From Oscillospiraceae bacterium (lineage in GTDB: Bacteria > Bacillota > Clostridia > Oscillospirales > Ruminococcaceae), in the NCBI GenBank assembly GCA_004557855.1, contig SFFJ01000014.1:1-40619 (forward strand): a DNA stretch of 40,619 bases, written 5' to 3'. The position numbers and the translations under genes are program-made. The notes beneath the pieces are model-generated. The model was not told the DNA's origin. It worked only from the letters and a program-made list of their open reading frames with translations, and did no database searches. Position 1 is the stretch's first letter, and every line of letters begins with the position of its first letter. Below are positions 1 to 7,461 of this stretch, piece after piece.

Positions 1-1
1 G

Positions 2-1411
2 GACATGGACGATTTTATCCCCATCAAGAATATCATGAACGAGCTGTACGCCAAGGATATCAGCCGCAAGGTGCGGTCTGCGCACAATACCAGAGGGAGA
101 GCAGGCGAACCGCTCTCCCAACCCCCGTACGGCTATGTGAAAGACCCGCAGGACAAGAAACGCTGGATCATCGACCCGGAGGCCGCAGCCGTCGTCAGGG
201 AGATTTTCAAGCTGTATCTGGACGGCAACGGCGAGGATACTATCGCAAGGATCATGCAGGACGAGCAGCACCTCAACTGTACGGCGTACTGGGCGTCCAA
301 AGGCATCAACCGCGGCGGCAAGAAAAGTCAGCCGAATCCGTACAAGTGGAAATCAAGCACCATCCACGGCATCTTGACGCGTCAGGAATACTGCGGCGAC
401 GTGCTGAACTTCAAAACGCACTCCAAGTCGTTCAAAAATCACCGCCGTATCGACAACCCGAAAGAGGACTGGATGGTGTTTGAGGACAGACACGAGGCGA
501 TCATCGAGCGTGACACCTATAAGAAGGTGCAAAAGCGGCTGAAAAGCACGCATCAGCGCGCACCGAAGGAGGAAAACGGTCCGAAAAGTATCTTCTGCGA
601 TATTCTCCGCTGTGCGGACTGCGGCAGTAAAATGTGGTACCACACCAACACGCAGAACAAGGATATTCATTATTTCAGCTGTTCCAACTACGTCAAGGAC
701 TATCGCGGTACCTGCCTCACCCGCCACTATATCCGCGCCGATGCGGTGGAAGCGGTGGTGGAAATGGAACTGCGGCGGCTGGCAGAATACCTCATCGCCG
801 ACGAAAACCGCTTTGCCGAAATTCTTGCCCGTAAGAGCAACAAGCAGTATGAGATCGAAAAGAAAACGCTGTCATCCGAGCTTCGCAAATCGGAAATGCG
901 TATCGAGATGCTCCCGAAGCTGCTGAAAACGCTCTATGAGGACAAGGTGGACGGCAAGACCTCGGAGGAGAATTATAATATCCTCTCCCGTGAGTACGCC
1001 GAAGAGCGCGAGCAGTTGAAGAAGAAAATCCTGAATCTGCGCAGGAAGCTGACGGAAATGAATGAACGGGAAAACGAGCGTGAAGAATTTATCCGCGCGA
1101 TCCGCAAGTTTATGGAAATGCGGACGTTGACCAAGCAGGTGTTGAACGAGCTCATCGACCACATCGACGTGTACGAGGTACAGGGGACGGGCAAAAATAA
1201 GACCCAACGCCTTGTTATCTACTACAAGTTCGTCGGGTATCTGGATATCGACCCCACACAGTGCCATCCGAACTACACCGCCGATATCCGCGAGGGCGTT
1301 GCTGTTGAGTATGTTTCCTGCGAGCCGTCGGAGAATCTGAAAGAGTTGTTCCCGGAGGAGTACGGTGAGTACTATGAAGTCCCCGAAGATGAGGAAACGG
1401 AGCAGGCGTAA
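2..1411 (+). CDS. Large serine recombinase, 5'-truncated by window edge
   Basis: C-terminal part of a large serine site-specific recombinase, the integrase/excisionase of integrative elements and some phages. The frame is open to the left edge, so the catalytic resolvase domain with its nucleophilic serine lies outside the window. Visible are the junction after that domain (NELYAKDISRKV, typical of the family), the 'recombinase' domain (about residues 30-190 of the visible part), a zinc ribbon with Cys203, Cys206, Cys226 and Cys237 (CADCG...SC...TC), and a charged coiled-coil region at about 265-365, used in this family for subunit synapsis. The tail is acidic. It ends 19 bp before the convergent nucleotidyltransferase gene. 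Family assignment is firm. Whether the element is intact or mobile cannot be judged from this window. Confidence 0.93.
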   Translation, partial: DMDDFIPIKNIMNELYAKDISRKVRSAHNTRGRAGEPLSQPPYGYVKDPQDKKRWIIDPEAAAVVREIFKLYLDGNGEDTIARIMQDEQHLNCTAYWASKGINRGGKKSQPNPYKWKSSTIHGILTRQEYCGDVLNFKTHSKSFKNHRRIDNPKEDWMVFEDRHEAIIERDTYKKVQKRLKSTHQRAPKEENGPKSIFCDILRCADCGSKMWYHTNTQNKDIHYFSCSNYVKDYRGTCLTRHYIRADAVEAVVEMELRRLAEYLIADENRFAEILARKSNKQYEIEKKTLSSELRKSEMRIEMLPKLLKTLYEDKVDGKTSEENYNILSREYAEEREQLKKKILNLRRKLTEMNERENEREEFIRAIRKFMEMRTLTKQVLNELIDHIDVYEVQGTGKNKTQRLVIYYKFVGYLDIDPTQCHPNYTADIREGVAVEYVSCEPSENLKELFPEEYGEYYEVPEDEETEQA

Positions 1412-1430
1412 CCTGCTCCGTACATAGGGA

Positions 1431-2066
1431 TTATTCGTGATTATTATGCCGTCTGAAACATTCGTTGATTGTTTCAGCATAAAGAGAACGGGAATGCTTA
1501 TCAGGATTGTAGTTGTTGTTTTTCTTATCAAGATAAACTTCCAACACTTCATTCCAATGGCCGTTTTCTTTTAAGTAATCGGCGCGGAACTCAAGTTCTT
1601 TATATGGCTGAGTCTGAAATTCCCACGAAAAGTAATTGCGTTCTTTGTTAAATCGAATGTATTGCTGACCGTTACGTCCTTCGTAAACAACGGCAAAATC
1701 ACAACTGCGAATAACACGAGAGCTCCATTGGTCGACGACTTTTATCGAGATGACTCGCGTAGACTGTTCGCATTTGTTATAACCATAAGCGGTCATGAAG
1801 CGCGAGAAAGCATTATGCAGAATCGTTCGGATTTCTTCAGGCGAGTAGTCTTCATCGTCATCGTTTACCGTGATGTTGACGTCAAAATCAAAGCCGATGT
1901 TTGTCGTAGGGTCATAAGTAATCATATTTCGACTTGAGCTGCCGATGAACGTGAACTGAAAAGTGAAATCGTCTCTGACATAGTCCTGCACTTGATGAAG
2001 AATTTCAATCAACTCTGCTTTATATGGTGCGGCTTCTTTTTTGGAAACATATTCGAAATGATACAT
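1431..2066 (-). CDS. Nucleotidyltransferase-fold protein (Pol beta superfamily-like), 211 aa
   Basis: Uncharacterised protein with the core signature of a Pol-beta-type nucleotidyltransferase. It has a GS motif (IGSSSR, residues 41-46), two acidic residues on the next strand (Asp60 and Asp62 in FDFDV), and a candidate third carboxylate (Asp123 in CDFAVV). The rest is charged and soluble, with no signal peptide or membrane segment. The start is chosen at 2066 because AGGAGG lies just upstream. It has its own near-perfect promoter (2130-2158) and is convergent with the recombinase, so it is probably cargo of the integrated element. Base composition is AT-richer than the neighbours. Substrate is unknown. 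Alternatives are an antitoxin/toxin MNT-type protein, a CD-NTase relative in a defence system, or a tRNA/protein nucleotidylating enzyme. No partner HEPN or effector gene is visible to the right of it. Confidence 0.6.
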   Translation of the reverse strand: MYHFEYVSKKEAAPYKAELIEILHQVQDYVRDDFTFQFTFIGSSSRNMITYDPTTNIGFDFDVNITVNDDDEDYSPEEIRTILHNAFSRFMTAYGYNKCEQSTRVISIKVVDQWSSRVIRSCDFAVVYEGRNGQQYIRFNKERNYFSWEFQTQPYKELEFRADYLKENGHWNEVLEVYLDKKNNNYNPDKHSRSLYAETINECFRRHNNHE

Positions 2067-2129
2067 TTTTCGTTACCTCCTAAAAATAATCCCAAGCCGC
2101 CCATTCAGCGTTTCTCGCTAAATCATTAA

Positions 2130-2158
2130 AGTATACTCACGGATGATGCCCTTGTCAA
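2130..2158 (-). promoter_or_regulatory. Promoter of the nucleotidyltransferase gene
   Basis: On the minus strand, TTGACA (2158-2153) is followed by exactly 17 bp and TATACT (2135-2130). Transcription would start about 2120, giving a leader of some 55 nt before the start at 2066. Confidence 0.75.
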
Positions 2159-2163
2159 TACTT

Positions 2164-2209
2164 TTTAAGAAAAAAGAAGTGGATGTAACTGAAATCCGTT
2201 ACATCCACT
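2164..2209 (-). terminator. Rho-independent terminator of tRNA-fMet
   Basis: On the minus strand a 12-bp perfect stem (arms 2198-2209 and 2178-2189, 8-nt loop) is followed by CTTCTTTTTTCTT. It lies directly after the CCA end of the tRNA and so ends its transcript. Confidence 0.85.
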
Positions 2210-2214
2210 CGATA

Positions 2215-2291
<77 letters not shown>

Positions 2292-2294
2292 CCG

Positions 2295-2315
2295 ATGGCA
2301 CCTCTTGGGTGCCAT
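2295..2315 (-). other. Hairpin in the tRNA-fMet 5' leader
   Basis: An 8-bp stem (ATGGCACC/GGTGCCAT, 5-nt loop) sits four bases upstream of the mature tRNA 5' end and near the predicted transcription start. It would form in the precursor's leader, where RNase P acts. Confidence 0.5.
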
Positions 2316-2318
2316 ACT

Positions 2319-2347
2319 ACTATACCATAACTGCGCTCCGGTGTCAA
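2319..2347 (-). promoter_or_regulatory. Promoter of tRNA-fMet
   Basis: Minus-strand TTGACA (2347-2342), 17-bp spacer, TATAGT (2324-2319). The start would fall about 2312, some 20 nt before the tRNA. Confidence 0.8.
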
Positions 2348-2390
2348 GAGTTTTCTCTCCCTCCCCCGGATTTTCTTGTGTATTACGCTC

Positions 2391-2570
2391 TTACTCCTCG
2401 GCTTGCTTGCCGTCCTCGGTGTCCAGATATTCCACCAGATCCCCGTCCTCCAGCTCCTCGGTGCAGGCGGTGTGGTGACGGCGCAGCAGAACCATTACGG
2501 CAGCGGCAGCGCCCAGCAGGGCAAGCAGCGCGGCAATCACGGCGCCCCAACAGCATTTCTTGTTTCTCAT
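2391..2570 (-). CDS. Small single-pass membrane protein, 59 aa
   Basis: Not recognised as a named family. The start at 2570 (MRNKKCC...) is preferred over an upstream in-frame ATG at 2663 because AAAGGAG lies 8 nt before it and a promoter sits at 2607-2635, inside the longer reading. The protein has a positively charged N-terminus with CC, an Ala/Leu-rich membrane helix (about residues 8-29), an RRHH stop-transfer patch, and an acidic C-terminal tail (EELEDGDLVEYLDTEDG). This topology suggests a membrane-tethered small protein with its acidic tail on the cytoplasmic side. Function is unknown. Gene-like features (promoter, RBS, charge pattern) support a real gene, but 59 codons is short. Confidence 0.55.
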   Translation of the reverse strand: MRNKKCCWGAVIAALLALLGAAAAVMVLLRRHHTACTEELEDGDLVEYLDTEDGKQAEE

Positions 2571-2606
2571 GGCATTTTCTCCTTTCTGCGGCGTATCGCC
2601 ACCCCT

Positions 2607-2635
2607 ATTATAATCTATTTTTCCGCAAATAGCAA
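2607..2635 (-). promoter_or_regulatory. Promoter of the 59-aa membrane protein gene
   Basis: Minus-strand TTGCTA (2635-2630), 17-bp spacer, TATAAT (2612-2607). It is back-to-back with the plus-strand promoter at 2654. Confidence 0.6.
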
Positions 2636-2653
2636 TCCGCCGGAAAAAATGTT

Positions 2654-2682
2654 TTGGCACCATCTGTATTTTGTGGTATAAT
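2654..2682 (+). promoter_or_regulatory. Promoter of the DUF3267-like / phospholipase-like pair
   Basis: TTGGCA (2654-2659), 17-bp spacer, TATAAT (2677-2682). The leader of about 70 nt ends in an AAGGAGG ribosome site ahead of the start at 2763. Confidence 0.75.
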
Positions 2683-2762
2683 ACATCTATCTGCAGGAAT
2701 CCGTCGAACCCGCCTGCCGCCCTGCTTTTCCCATTTCAGTTTACATCAAGGAGGCCTACCCC

Positions 2763-3353
2763 ATGAACCGCAATTCCAGCGAAGTACTGCCCGGTGAATA
2801 CCGCCAAACCCGTACCATCGATTTCGTCAATTTCTCCGCCGAAAATGTCATCGGCCTGCTGCTCACTCTGGTGCTGCTGGTCGGCCCGGTGCTGCTGGTG
2901 CTGCCAAAGCACCCCTTTAACCTGCTTTTCTCCGCCAAAAACGCTTTGTTCTCGCTCATCTACTGCCTCGTGGCGTTCCTGCTCATGGTCGCCTCCATGC
3001 GCCTGCAGGCCAAGCTCCACGGCTTCTGCCTGTATAAGGTCTGCGGCTGCCCCATCGAGTACGTTTCCATGGGCTTCTATATCGTTGCCTGCACCGGCCG
3101 CGCCTATGTCCGCCGGAACGCCTGGCTCACCGCCACCATCATGCCCGCCGTCGTCTGGTGCGGATTGCTGCTGGCCGCCGCTTTTGCCGTGTCGGAGCAG
3201 TGGTTCTGGGTTCCCTTTTTGATGTTCCTCGTCTCCCTTTCCGGCTGGGGCGGCAAATTTGTCGGCATCGCCATCGTGCTCACCCAGCCCGCCGATAGCT
3301 ACCTGCAGGATGACGGCGGCACCATCAAAGTTTACACCAATCGGGGGGCATAA
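2763..3353 (+). CDS. DUF3267-like integral membrane protein with lost zinc motif
   Basis: Membrane protein of 196 aa with about four hydrophobic segments (near residues 28-50, 58-78, 120-145 and 148-170). The order of motifs recalls the DUF3267 'putative zincin' family: a membrane helix ending in what should be HExxHG, a conserved Pro after the third helix (IMPAVV), and a late SG-x-G-G-K segment followed by D-D-G-G. Here the metalloprotease motif reads QAKLHG: the first His and the Glu are replaced and only the second His remains. If the family call is right, this copy is catalytically dead. The start is supported by AAGGAGG. It ends two bases before the next start (3356), so the two genes are co-translated. 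The family call rests on visual similarity only. Confidence 0.55.
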   Translation: MNRNSSEVLPGEYRQTRTIDFVNFSAENVIGLLLTLVLLVGPVLLVLPKHPFNLLFSAKNALFSLIYCLVAFLLMVASMRLQAKLHGFCLYKVCGCPIEYVSMGFYIVACTGRAYVRRNAWLTATIMPAVVWCGLLLAAAFAVSEQWFWVPFLMFLVSLSGWGGKFVGIAIVLTQPADSYLQDDGGTIKVYTNRGA

Positions 3354-3355
3354 TC

Positions 3356-4021
3356 ATGGCATACTGGATGACCCACCTGCGCGTAGCCGAAGCGCTGCTG
3401 CGCCTTTTGCCGCAGGATATTTCCCTGCCCCACTATTATGCCGGCGCCATCGCCCCGGACTGCGGCCGCACCGAGTACGATGAAAACGGCACGCCCCGCT
3501 ATCTCCCCGGCCGTGTGGTGACCCACTGGCTCAAAAAGGATGAGGCGCTGGACCGTTACCTCATCGATTTCGAAGGCTTCTATCATAGCCTCATGCCCGC
3601 TGCCGCCGATGCCGAAGCCCGTTCTTTTTACTGGGGCTATTATATCCACCTCGTCACCGATGCCATGTGGCAGGAGCAGGTGCTGCGCCCCCGCAGAAAA
3701 TCGCTCGCCGACCCCACCGAGGAGAATATCCGGGCCATGCGCACCGACCTGAAGCGTGCCGACCTTGCCGATTACCGGCAGCACCCCGATTACGCCCCGC
3801 TGGAGGTCCTGCGCGGCATCCGGGATTTCCCCAACCGCTATCTTGATTATTATGAAAAGGACGATATCGAAACGCAGGTGCACGATATCCCGCAGCGTCT
3901 GGCGCGGGAAGCCGCCGCCGACCCGGCAGAAAGCCTGTGGCTCGCCCCCGAGGAACGGGATGAGTTCATCATGTTCGCCACTGCCAAGTGCATGCAGATG
4001 GTACGCTCCCACCTCGCCTAA
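3356..4021 (+). CDS. Zinc-dependent phospholipase C-like protein
   Basis: A 221-aa soluble protein resembling the zinc-dependent phospholipase C / S1-P1 nuclease-like helical fold. It has an N-terminal His (MTHLRVAEALL), a YYAGAIAPDC segment with the Asp after a conserved Pro, a THW motif, and YYIHLVTDAMW, where the His and Asp are the usual metal ligands. The C-terminal half is helical and charged. No signal peptide is visible, unlike secreted clostridial alpha-toxins, so it is a cytoplasmic member of the broader superfamily. It is translationally coupled to the membrane protein upstream and ends before a clear terminator (4065-4091). The fold is likely; substrate is unknown. Confidence 0.65.
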   Translation: MAYWMTHLRVAEALLRLLPQDISLPHYYAGAIAPDCGRTEYDENGTPRYLPGRVVTHWLKKDEALDRYLIDFEGFYHSLMPAAADAEARSFYWGYYIHLVTDAMWQEQVLRPRRKSLADPTEENIRAMRTDLKRADLADYRQHPDYAPLEVLRGIRDFPNRYLDYYEKDDIETQVHDIPQRLAREAAADPAESLWLAPEERDEFIMFATAKCMQMVRSHLA

Positions 4022-4064
4022 CGTCCCTCCACCCCGTTCGAGAGTTCGCATCTCTCCATCCGAA

Positions 4065-4091
4065 AGGGCCGCCCCTCGGCGGCTCTTTTTT
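4065..4091 (+). terminator. Rho-independent terminator
   Basis: A 9-bp stem (AGGGCCGCC/GGCGGCTCT, 4-nt loop, one G.T pair) runs into six T residues. It closes the two-gene operon ending at 4021. Confidence 0.8.
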
Positions 4092-4147
4092 GCTGCCCGT
4101 TTATCCCCCGCCGGGATGCCCAACCTCCCTTTGCCGCCCCCGATATC

Positions 4148-4177
4148 TTTACATCGCCTGCACCCGTATGCTATAAT
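4148..4177 (+). promoter_or_regulatory. Promoter of the hydrolase-acyltransferase operon
   Basis: TTTACA (4148-4153) with an 18-bp spacer to TATAAT (4172-4177). TTACAT at 4149 gives a 17-bp alternative. The leader ends in AAAGGAGG before 4214. Confidence 0.7.
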
Positions 4178-4213
4178 AAATTTTTAGAGATCCGCAGAAA
4201 GGAGGCGTCGCCT

Positions 4214-6385
4214 ATGGGACTTCCCGCCAAACTGGTCCACTCGCAGCTCGCCTTTTTCAAGCCCTTTGTGGCAAACTGTTCGCTGGAGGTGACCCGAAAG
4301 GGTCAGGATAAGCTGGGCGAGCTGATGGAGGCCATCCATAAAAAAGACGTCATCGTCCGGGATTATCTCTTTTCCCGGTTCGAGGGCGCTTGGCTCATCC
4401 CCCGGGATGAGCGCCGCGGCGGCGTCATTCTCTATCTGCACGGCGGCGGCTATACCTGCGGCGATCTGGATTACGCCAAGGGCTTCGGGGCTACGCTGGC
4501 CGATGAATTCGGGGTGCGGGTGCTGTGTGCCGCCTATCGGCTGGCTCCGGAAAACCCCTACCCCGCAGCCGTGGAGGACGCCCTGGAAACCTACCGCTAT
4601 CTTTTGGATAAGGGCTACCGCCCGGAGCAGATTGTGCTGTGCGGCGAAAGCGCCGGCGGCGGGCTTATCTGCGCCCTGTGCCTCAAGCTCAAGGAGCTGG
4701 GAATGGCGATGCCGGCCGGTCTTATCGCCATTTCCCCGTGGGTCGATCTGACCTGCTCGGCGGAAAGCTACGAATTCAACCGGGAAAAGGACCCCTCCCT
4801 CTCGGAGGAGCTGCTGCGGTTCTATGCCGATTGCTACACCGCCGGGGGCACCCCCAAGGAGGAGCCGCTGGTTTCTCCGCTGTTCGGCGACCTCACCGGC
4901 TTCCCGCCCAGTCTGCTTTTTGTCGGCGGGGATGAGATCCTGCTGGACGACACCCGCCGCCTGCACCAAAGGCTGCTGGACTGCGGCTGCGAAAGCAAAA
5001 TGATCACCGCGCCGGAGCGCTGGCACGCCTATGTCCTCTACTGCCTCAATGAAAATATGTCCGACTTCGAGGAGATCGGCAAATTTCTCAATAAAACCGC
5101 AGTCTGTGAACGCAAGCTGCGCTGGATGCAACTGGATAACGCCGCAAAGATCTACCCGGCGGCCCGTCGCCGCAACTGGAACAACCTGTTCCGTCTTTCC
5201 GCCACCATGAGCGAGGCGGTAGACGTGCCCACGCTGCAAACCGCACTGGATGTAACGGTCCGTCGTTTCCCCTCCATCGCGGTGCGGCTGCGGCGGGGGA
5301 TGTTCTGGTACTATTTGGAGCAGATCCCGGCGGCGCCGGCCATCCAGCCCGAAAAAAGCTACCCGCTGGTGCATATGCCGTTTGACGATATCCGAAAGTG
5401 CGCCTTCCGGGTGCTGGTGTATAAAAACCGCATCGCCGTGGAATTTTTCCACGCCCTCACCGACGGCACCGGGGGCACCATCTTCCTCAAAACGCTGCTG
5501 GCCGAATATCTCTGCCGCAAATACGGCATCGAGGTCCCGCCGGAAAGCGGGGTGCTGCGCCGTTTGGATCAGCCCCGGGAGGAGGAAATGGAGGACAGCT
5601 TCCAGAAATACGCCGGGCGGGTGCAGGCCAGCCGCAAGGAGGCCACCGCCTATCACCTCACCGGGACGCCGGAGCCGGGCTGCGCCCTCAATCTGGTAAC
5701 GCTGATGGTCCCCGCCCCCGCGCTCAAGGCCAAATCCAAGGAGTACGGCGTGACTGTGACCGAGCTGCTCTGCGCCGCCATGATGAAAGCCATCCTCAAT
5801 TTGCAGGCGGAAAAGGTACCGTCCCGACGCCGTCGCCGCCCCGTCAAGGTGCTGGTGCCGGTCAATCTGCGCAGCCTGTTCCCCAGCCGCTCCCTGCGGA
5901 ACTTCGCCCAGTATGTCACCCCGGAGGCCGACCCCCGGCTGGGCGCCTATTCGCTGGATGAGCTGTGCCGCATGGTGCATCACCGCATGGGGCTGGAGGT
6001 CACCCGCAAAAACATGAGCGCCCGCATCGCCACCAATGTCAACAGTGAGCGCATCCCCATCCTTAAAATCATGCCGCTGTTTGTGAAAAACCTTGCCATG
6101 AAGGCGGTATTCGATACGGTAGGCGAGTGTAAAAGCTGCCTGTGCCTTTCCAATCTGGGGGTATTTCAGGTCCCGGAGGTCATGCGCCCCTACATCCGCC
6201 GCGCGGATTTCATCATCGGGGTGCAGGCCAAGGCGCCGCACAACTGCGGCATCATCACCTGGGGCGATACCGTCTATATCAACATGATCCGCAATATCCG
6301 GGAGTCGGAGCTGGAGCGTCACTTCTATGAGGTGCTGCACTGGATGGGCCTGCCGGTCAAGGCGGAAAGCAACGGAAGAAGATAA
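4214..6385 (+). CDS. Fusion of HSL-type alpha/beta hydrolase and acyltransferase-like domain
   Basis: 723-aa two-domain cytoplasmic protein. Residues about 40-290 form a hormone-sensitive-lipase-type alpha/beta hydrolase: oxyanion motif HGGG (76-79), nucleophile elbow GESAGG with Ser146, a probable catalytic Asp240 in GGDE, and His271 in WHAY. Residues about 305-715 resemble the BAHD/condensation/alcohol O-acetyltransferase fold, with the active-site signature HALTDG (His413-xxx-Asp417-Gly418) in the expected place, about 110 residues into the domain. An esterase and an acyl-transferring domain in one chain suggest hydrolysis and transfer of the same acyl group, or remodelling of an acylated lipid or glycolipid; that is inference. 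The RBS is AAAGGAGG. The gene is followed 18 bp later by a zinc-ribbon membrane protein, likely a functional partner. Confidence 0.8.
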   Translation: MGLPAKLVHSQLAFFKPFVANCSLEVTRKGQDKLGELMEAIHKKDVIVRDYLFSRFEGAWLIPRDERRGGVILYLHGGGYTCGDLDYAKGFGATLADEFGVRVLCAAYRLAPENPYPAAVEDALETYRYLLDKGYRPEQIVLCGESAGGGLICALCLKLKELGMAMPAGLIAISPWVDLTCSAESYEFNREKDPSLSEELLRFYADCYTAGGTPKEEPLVSPLFGDLTGFPPSLLFVGGDEILLDDTRRLHQRLLDCGCESKMITAPERWHAYVLYCLNENMSDFEEIGKFLNKTAVCERKLRWMQLDNAAKIYPAARRRNWNNLFRLSATMSEAVDVPTLQTALDVTVRRFPSIAVRLRRGMFWYYLEQIPAAPAIQPEKSYPLVHMPFDDIRKCAFRVLVYKNRIAVEFFHALTDGTGGTIFLKTLLAEYLCRKYGIEVPPESGVLRRLDQPREEEMEDSFQKYAGRVQASRKEATAYHLTGTPEPGCALNLVTLMVPAPALKAKSKEYGVTVTELLCAAMMKAILNLQAEKVPSRRRRRPVKVLVPVNLRSLFPSRSLRNFAQYVTPEADPRLGAYSLDELCRMVHHRMGLEVTRKNMSARIATNVNSERIPILKIMPLFVKNLAMKAVFDTVGECKSCLCLSNLGVFQVPEVMRPYIRRADFIIGVQAKAPHNCGIITWGDTVYINMIRNIRESELERHFYEVLHWMGLPVKAESNGRR

Positions 6386-6403
6386 GGCCAAAGGAGGTCT
6401 CAT

Positions 6404-7099
6404 ATGTACTGTGTAAAATGCGGTGTGGAGCTGGGCGACAGCGAAAAGACCTGCCCCCTGTGCGGCACCACAGTGTTCCACCCGGAAATGGAGCCCCCGA
6501 AAGATGACGGCCCCTACCCCCCGGAGGAGCACCTCCATAAGGAGGTAAGCCCCAGCGGGGCGCTGTTTGTGATAACGGTGCTCACGCTGCTGCCCATTGT
6601 CATCTGCATCCTCTGCGATTGGCGCATCAACGGCCGGCTGGTCTGGTCGGGCTATGTGGCCGGCGCCCTGCTGGTCAGCTATACCGTCATCGTGCTGCCG
6701 CTGTGGTTCCGCCGCGGCAATCCCGTCATCTTTGTCCCCATCGATTTTGCGGTGCTGGGGCTTTACCTGCTGTATATCGATCTTGCCTCCGGCGGGCACT
6801 GGTTCCTTTCCTTTGCTTTCCCGGTGGTGGGCGCAGCAGGACTGCTCATCACCGCCATGGTCGCTCTGCTGCGCTACCTGCCGGGGGGACACCTGTTTGT
6901 ATTCGGCGGGGCGTTCATCCTTTCCGGCGGCCTTATGGTGTTGGTGGAATTCCTCCTCAACCTCACCTTCGGCCTGCACGATGCCCTGCTGTGGTCCATC
7001 TACCCGCTGGCTGCCGGCATCCTGCTGGGGCTGATGCTCATCGTCATCGGCTGCTGCCGCCCGCTGCGGGAATCACTGCATAAAAAGTTTTTCCTGTAA
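6404..7099 (+). CDS. Zinc-ribbon membrane protein (DUF6320-like)
   Basis: A 231-aa protein beginning with a compact zinc ribbon, Cys3-x2-Cys6 and Cys17-x2-Cys20 (CVKCG...CPLCG). A Pro-rich linker follows, then about six membrane helices (near 52-70, 80-101, 107-127, 133-157, 163-188 and 195-217). I associate this architecture with DUF6320-type proteins found beside acyltransferase genes; that link is from memory. It is in the same operon as the hydrolase-acyltransferase fusion and could be its membrane anchor or substrate-handling partner. The RBS is AAAGGAGG. It ends 12 bp before cloverleaf element A. Confidence 0.7.
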   Translation: MYCVKCGVELGDSEKTCPLCGTTVFHPEMEPPKDDGPYPPEEHLHKEVSPSGALFVITVLTLLPIVICILCDWRINGRLVWSGYVAGALLVSYTVIVLPLWFRRGNPVIFVPIDFAVLGLYLLYIDLASGGHWFLSFAFPVVGAAGLLITAMVALLRYLPGGHLFVFGGAFILSGGLMVLVEFLLNLTFGLHDALLWSIYPLAAGILLGLMLIVIGCCRPLRESLHKKFFL

Positions 7100-7110
7100 C
7101 CGGGCCCGGA

Positions 7111-7193
7111 CGGCCGCAGGCCAAACCGTCCTCCGGACGGTTTCGGCGGGCTCCGCCCGCCGGCCCCGGCTTCGCCGGGGCGGCCTGCGGCCG
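7111..7193. repeat. Cloverleaf palindromic element, copy A
   Basis: Closing stem of 12 bp (7111-7122 with 7182-7193). It encloses three abutting hairpins with no spacer bases: 7123-7143 (8 bp, loop CTCCG), 7144-7162 (7 bp, loop CTCCG) and 7163-7181 (7 bp, loop CTTCG). If the loop's C and G pair, each loop is a triloop (TCC, TCC, TTC; GGA, GGA, GAA on the other strand). It begins 12 bp after a stop codon. Confidence 0.9.
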
Positions 7194-7230
7194 CCTCCCC
7201 TTGCAGTCCCTCCCCCTGCACTTCCCCCCT

Positions 7231-7322
7231 GCCCCGCCGGGCTTTTTCTTTTGCCGCAATCTCCATCCCCACCCCCGCACCCCCACACCGAAGTCCGCCC
7301 CCCGGCCGGGCTTTTTCTTTTT
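7231..7322 (+). terminator. Two weak terminator-like T-runs, duplicated
   Basis: The 17-bp sequence GCCGGGC followed by TTTTTCTTTT occurs twice (7236-7252 and 7305-7321). Each has only a short GCCC/GGGC stem before the T-run. Together with element A they probably end the operon finishing at 7099. The stems are weak, so confidence is modest. Confidence 0.4.
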
Positions 7323-7370
7323 GTCACAAAATTCATCCGCCAAATATCGATATTTTCTATATCGAAAAGA

Positions 7371-7399
7371 TTGAAAAAGATTTAACAAAGTATTATAAT
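7371..7399 (+). promoter_or_regulatory. rex operon promoter with Rex operator
   Basis: TTGAAA (7371-7376), 17-bp spacer, TATAAT (7394-7399). Overlapping the -35 box, 7371-7388 reads TTGAAAA-AGAT-TTAACAA, matching the Rex consensus TTGTTAA-N4-TTAACAA at 12 of 14 defined positions, with the right half perfect. Rex bound here would block RNA polymerase, giving NADH-dependent autoregulation of the whole operon. An ATATCGATAT palindrome (7344-7353) lies just upstream. Confidence 0.75.
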
Positions 7400-7461
7400 G
7401 AGGACAGAACAGAAAAAGAGCCGGAACCCCTGCCGCCCGCAGGGGCAGAAAAGGAGAGAAT

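Noticed and set aside
4184..6979. Long open frame of 931 codons on the minus strand
   Set aside because: It lies antisense to the hydrolase-acyltransferase and zinc-ribbon genes, has no RBS or recognisable domains, and is rich in His/Gln/Gly as expected from reading GC-rich genes backwards.
7111..7193. tRNA or tRNA-like gene, because it folds as a cloverleaf
   Set aside because: There is no 7-base anticodon loop, no GGTTCAAATCC-type T arm, no D-loop or CCA, and the closing stem is 12 bp. Loops are 3-5 bases in all three arms.
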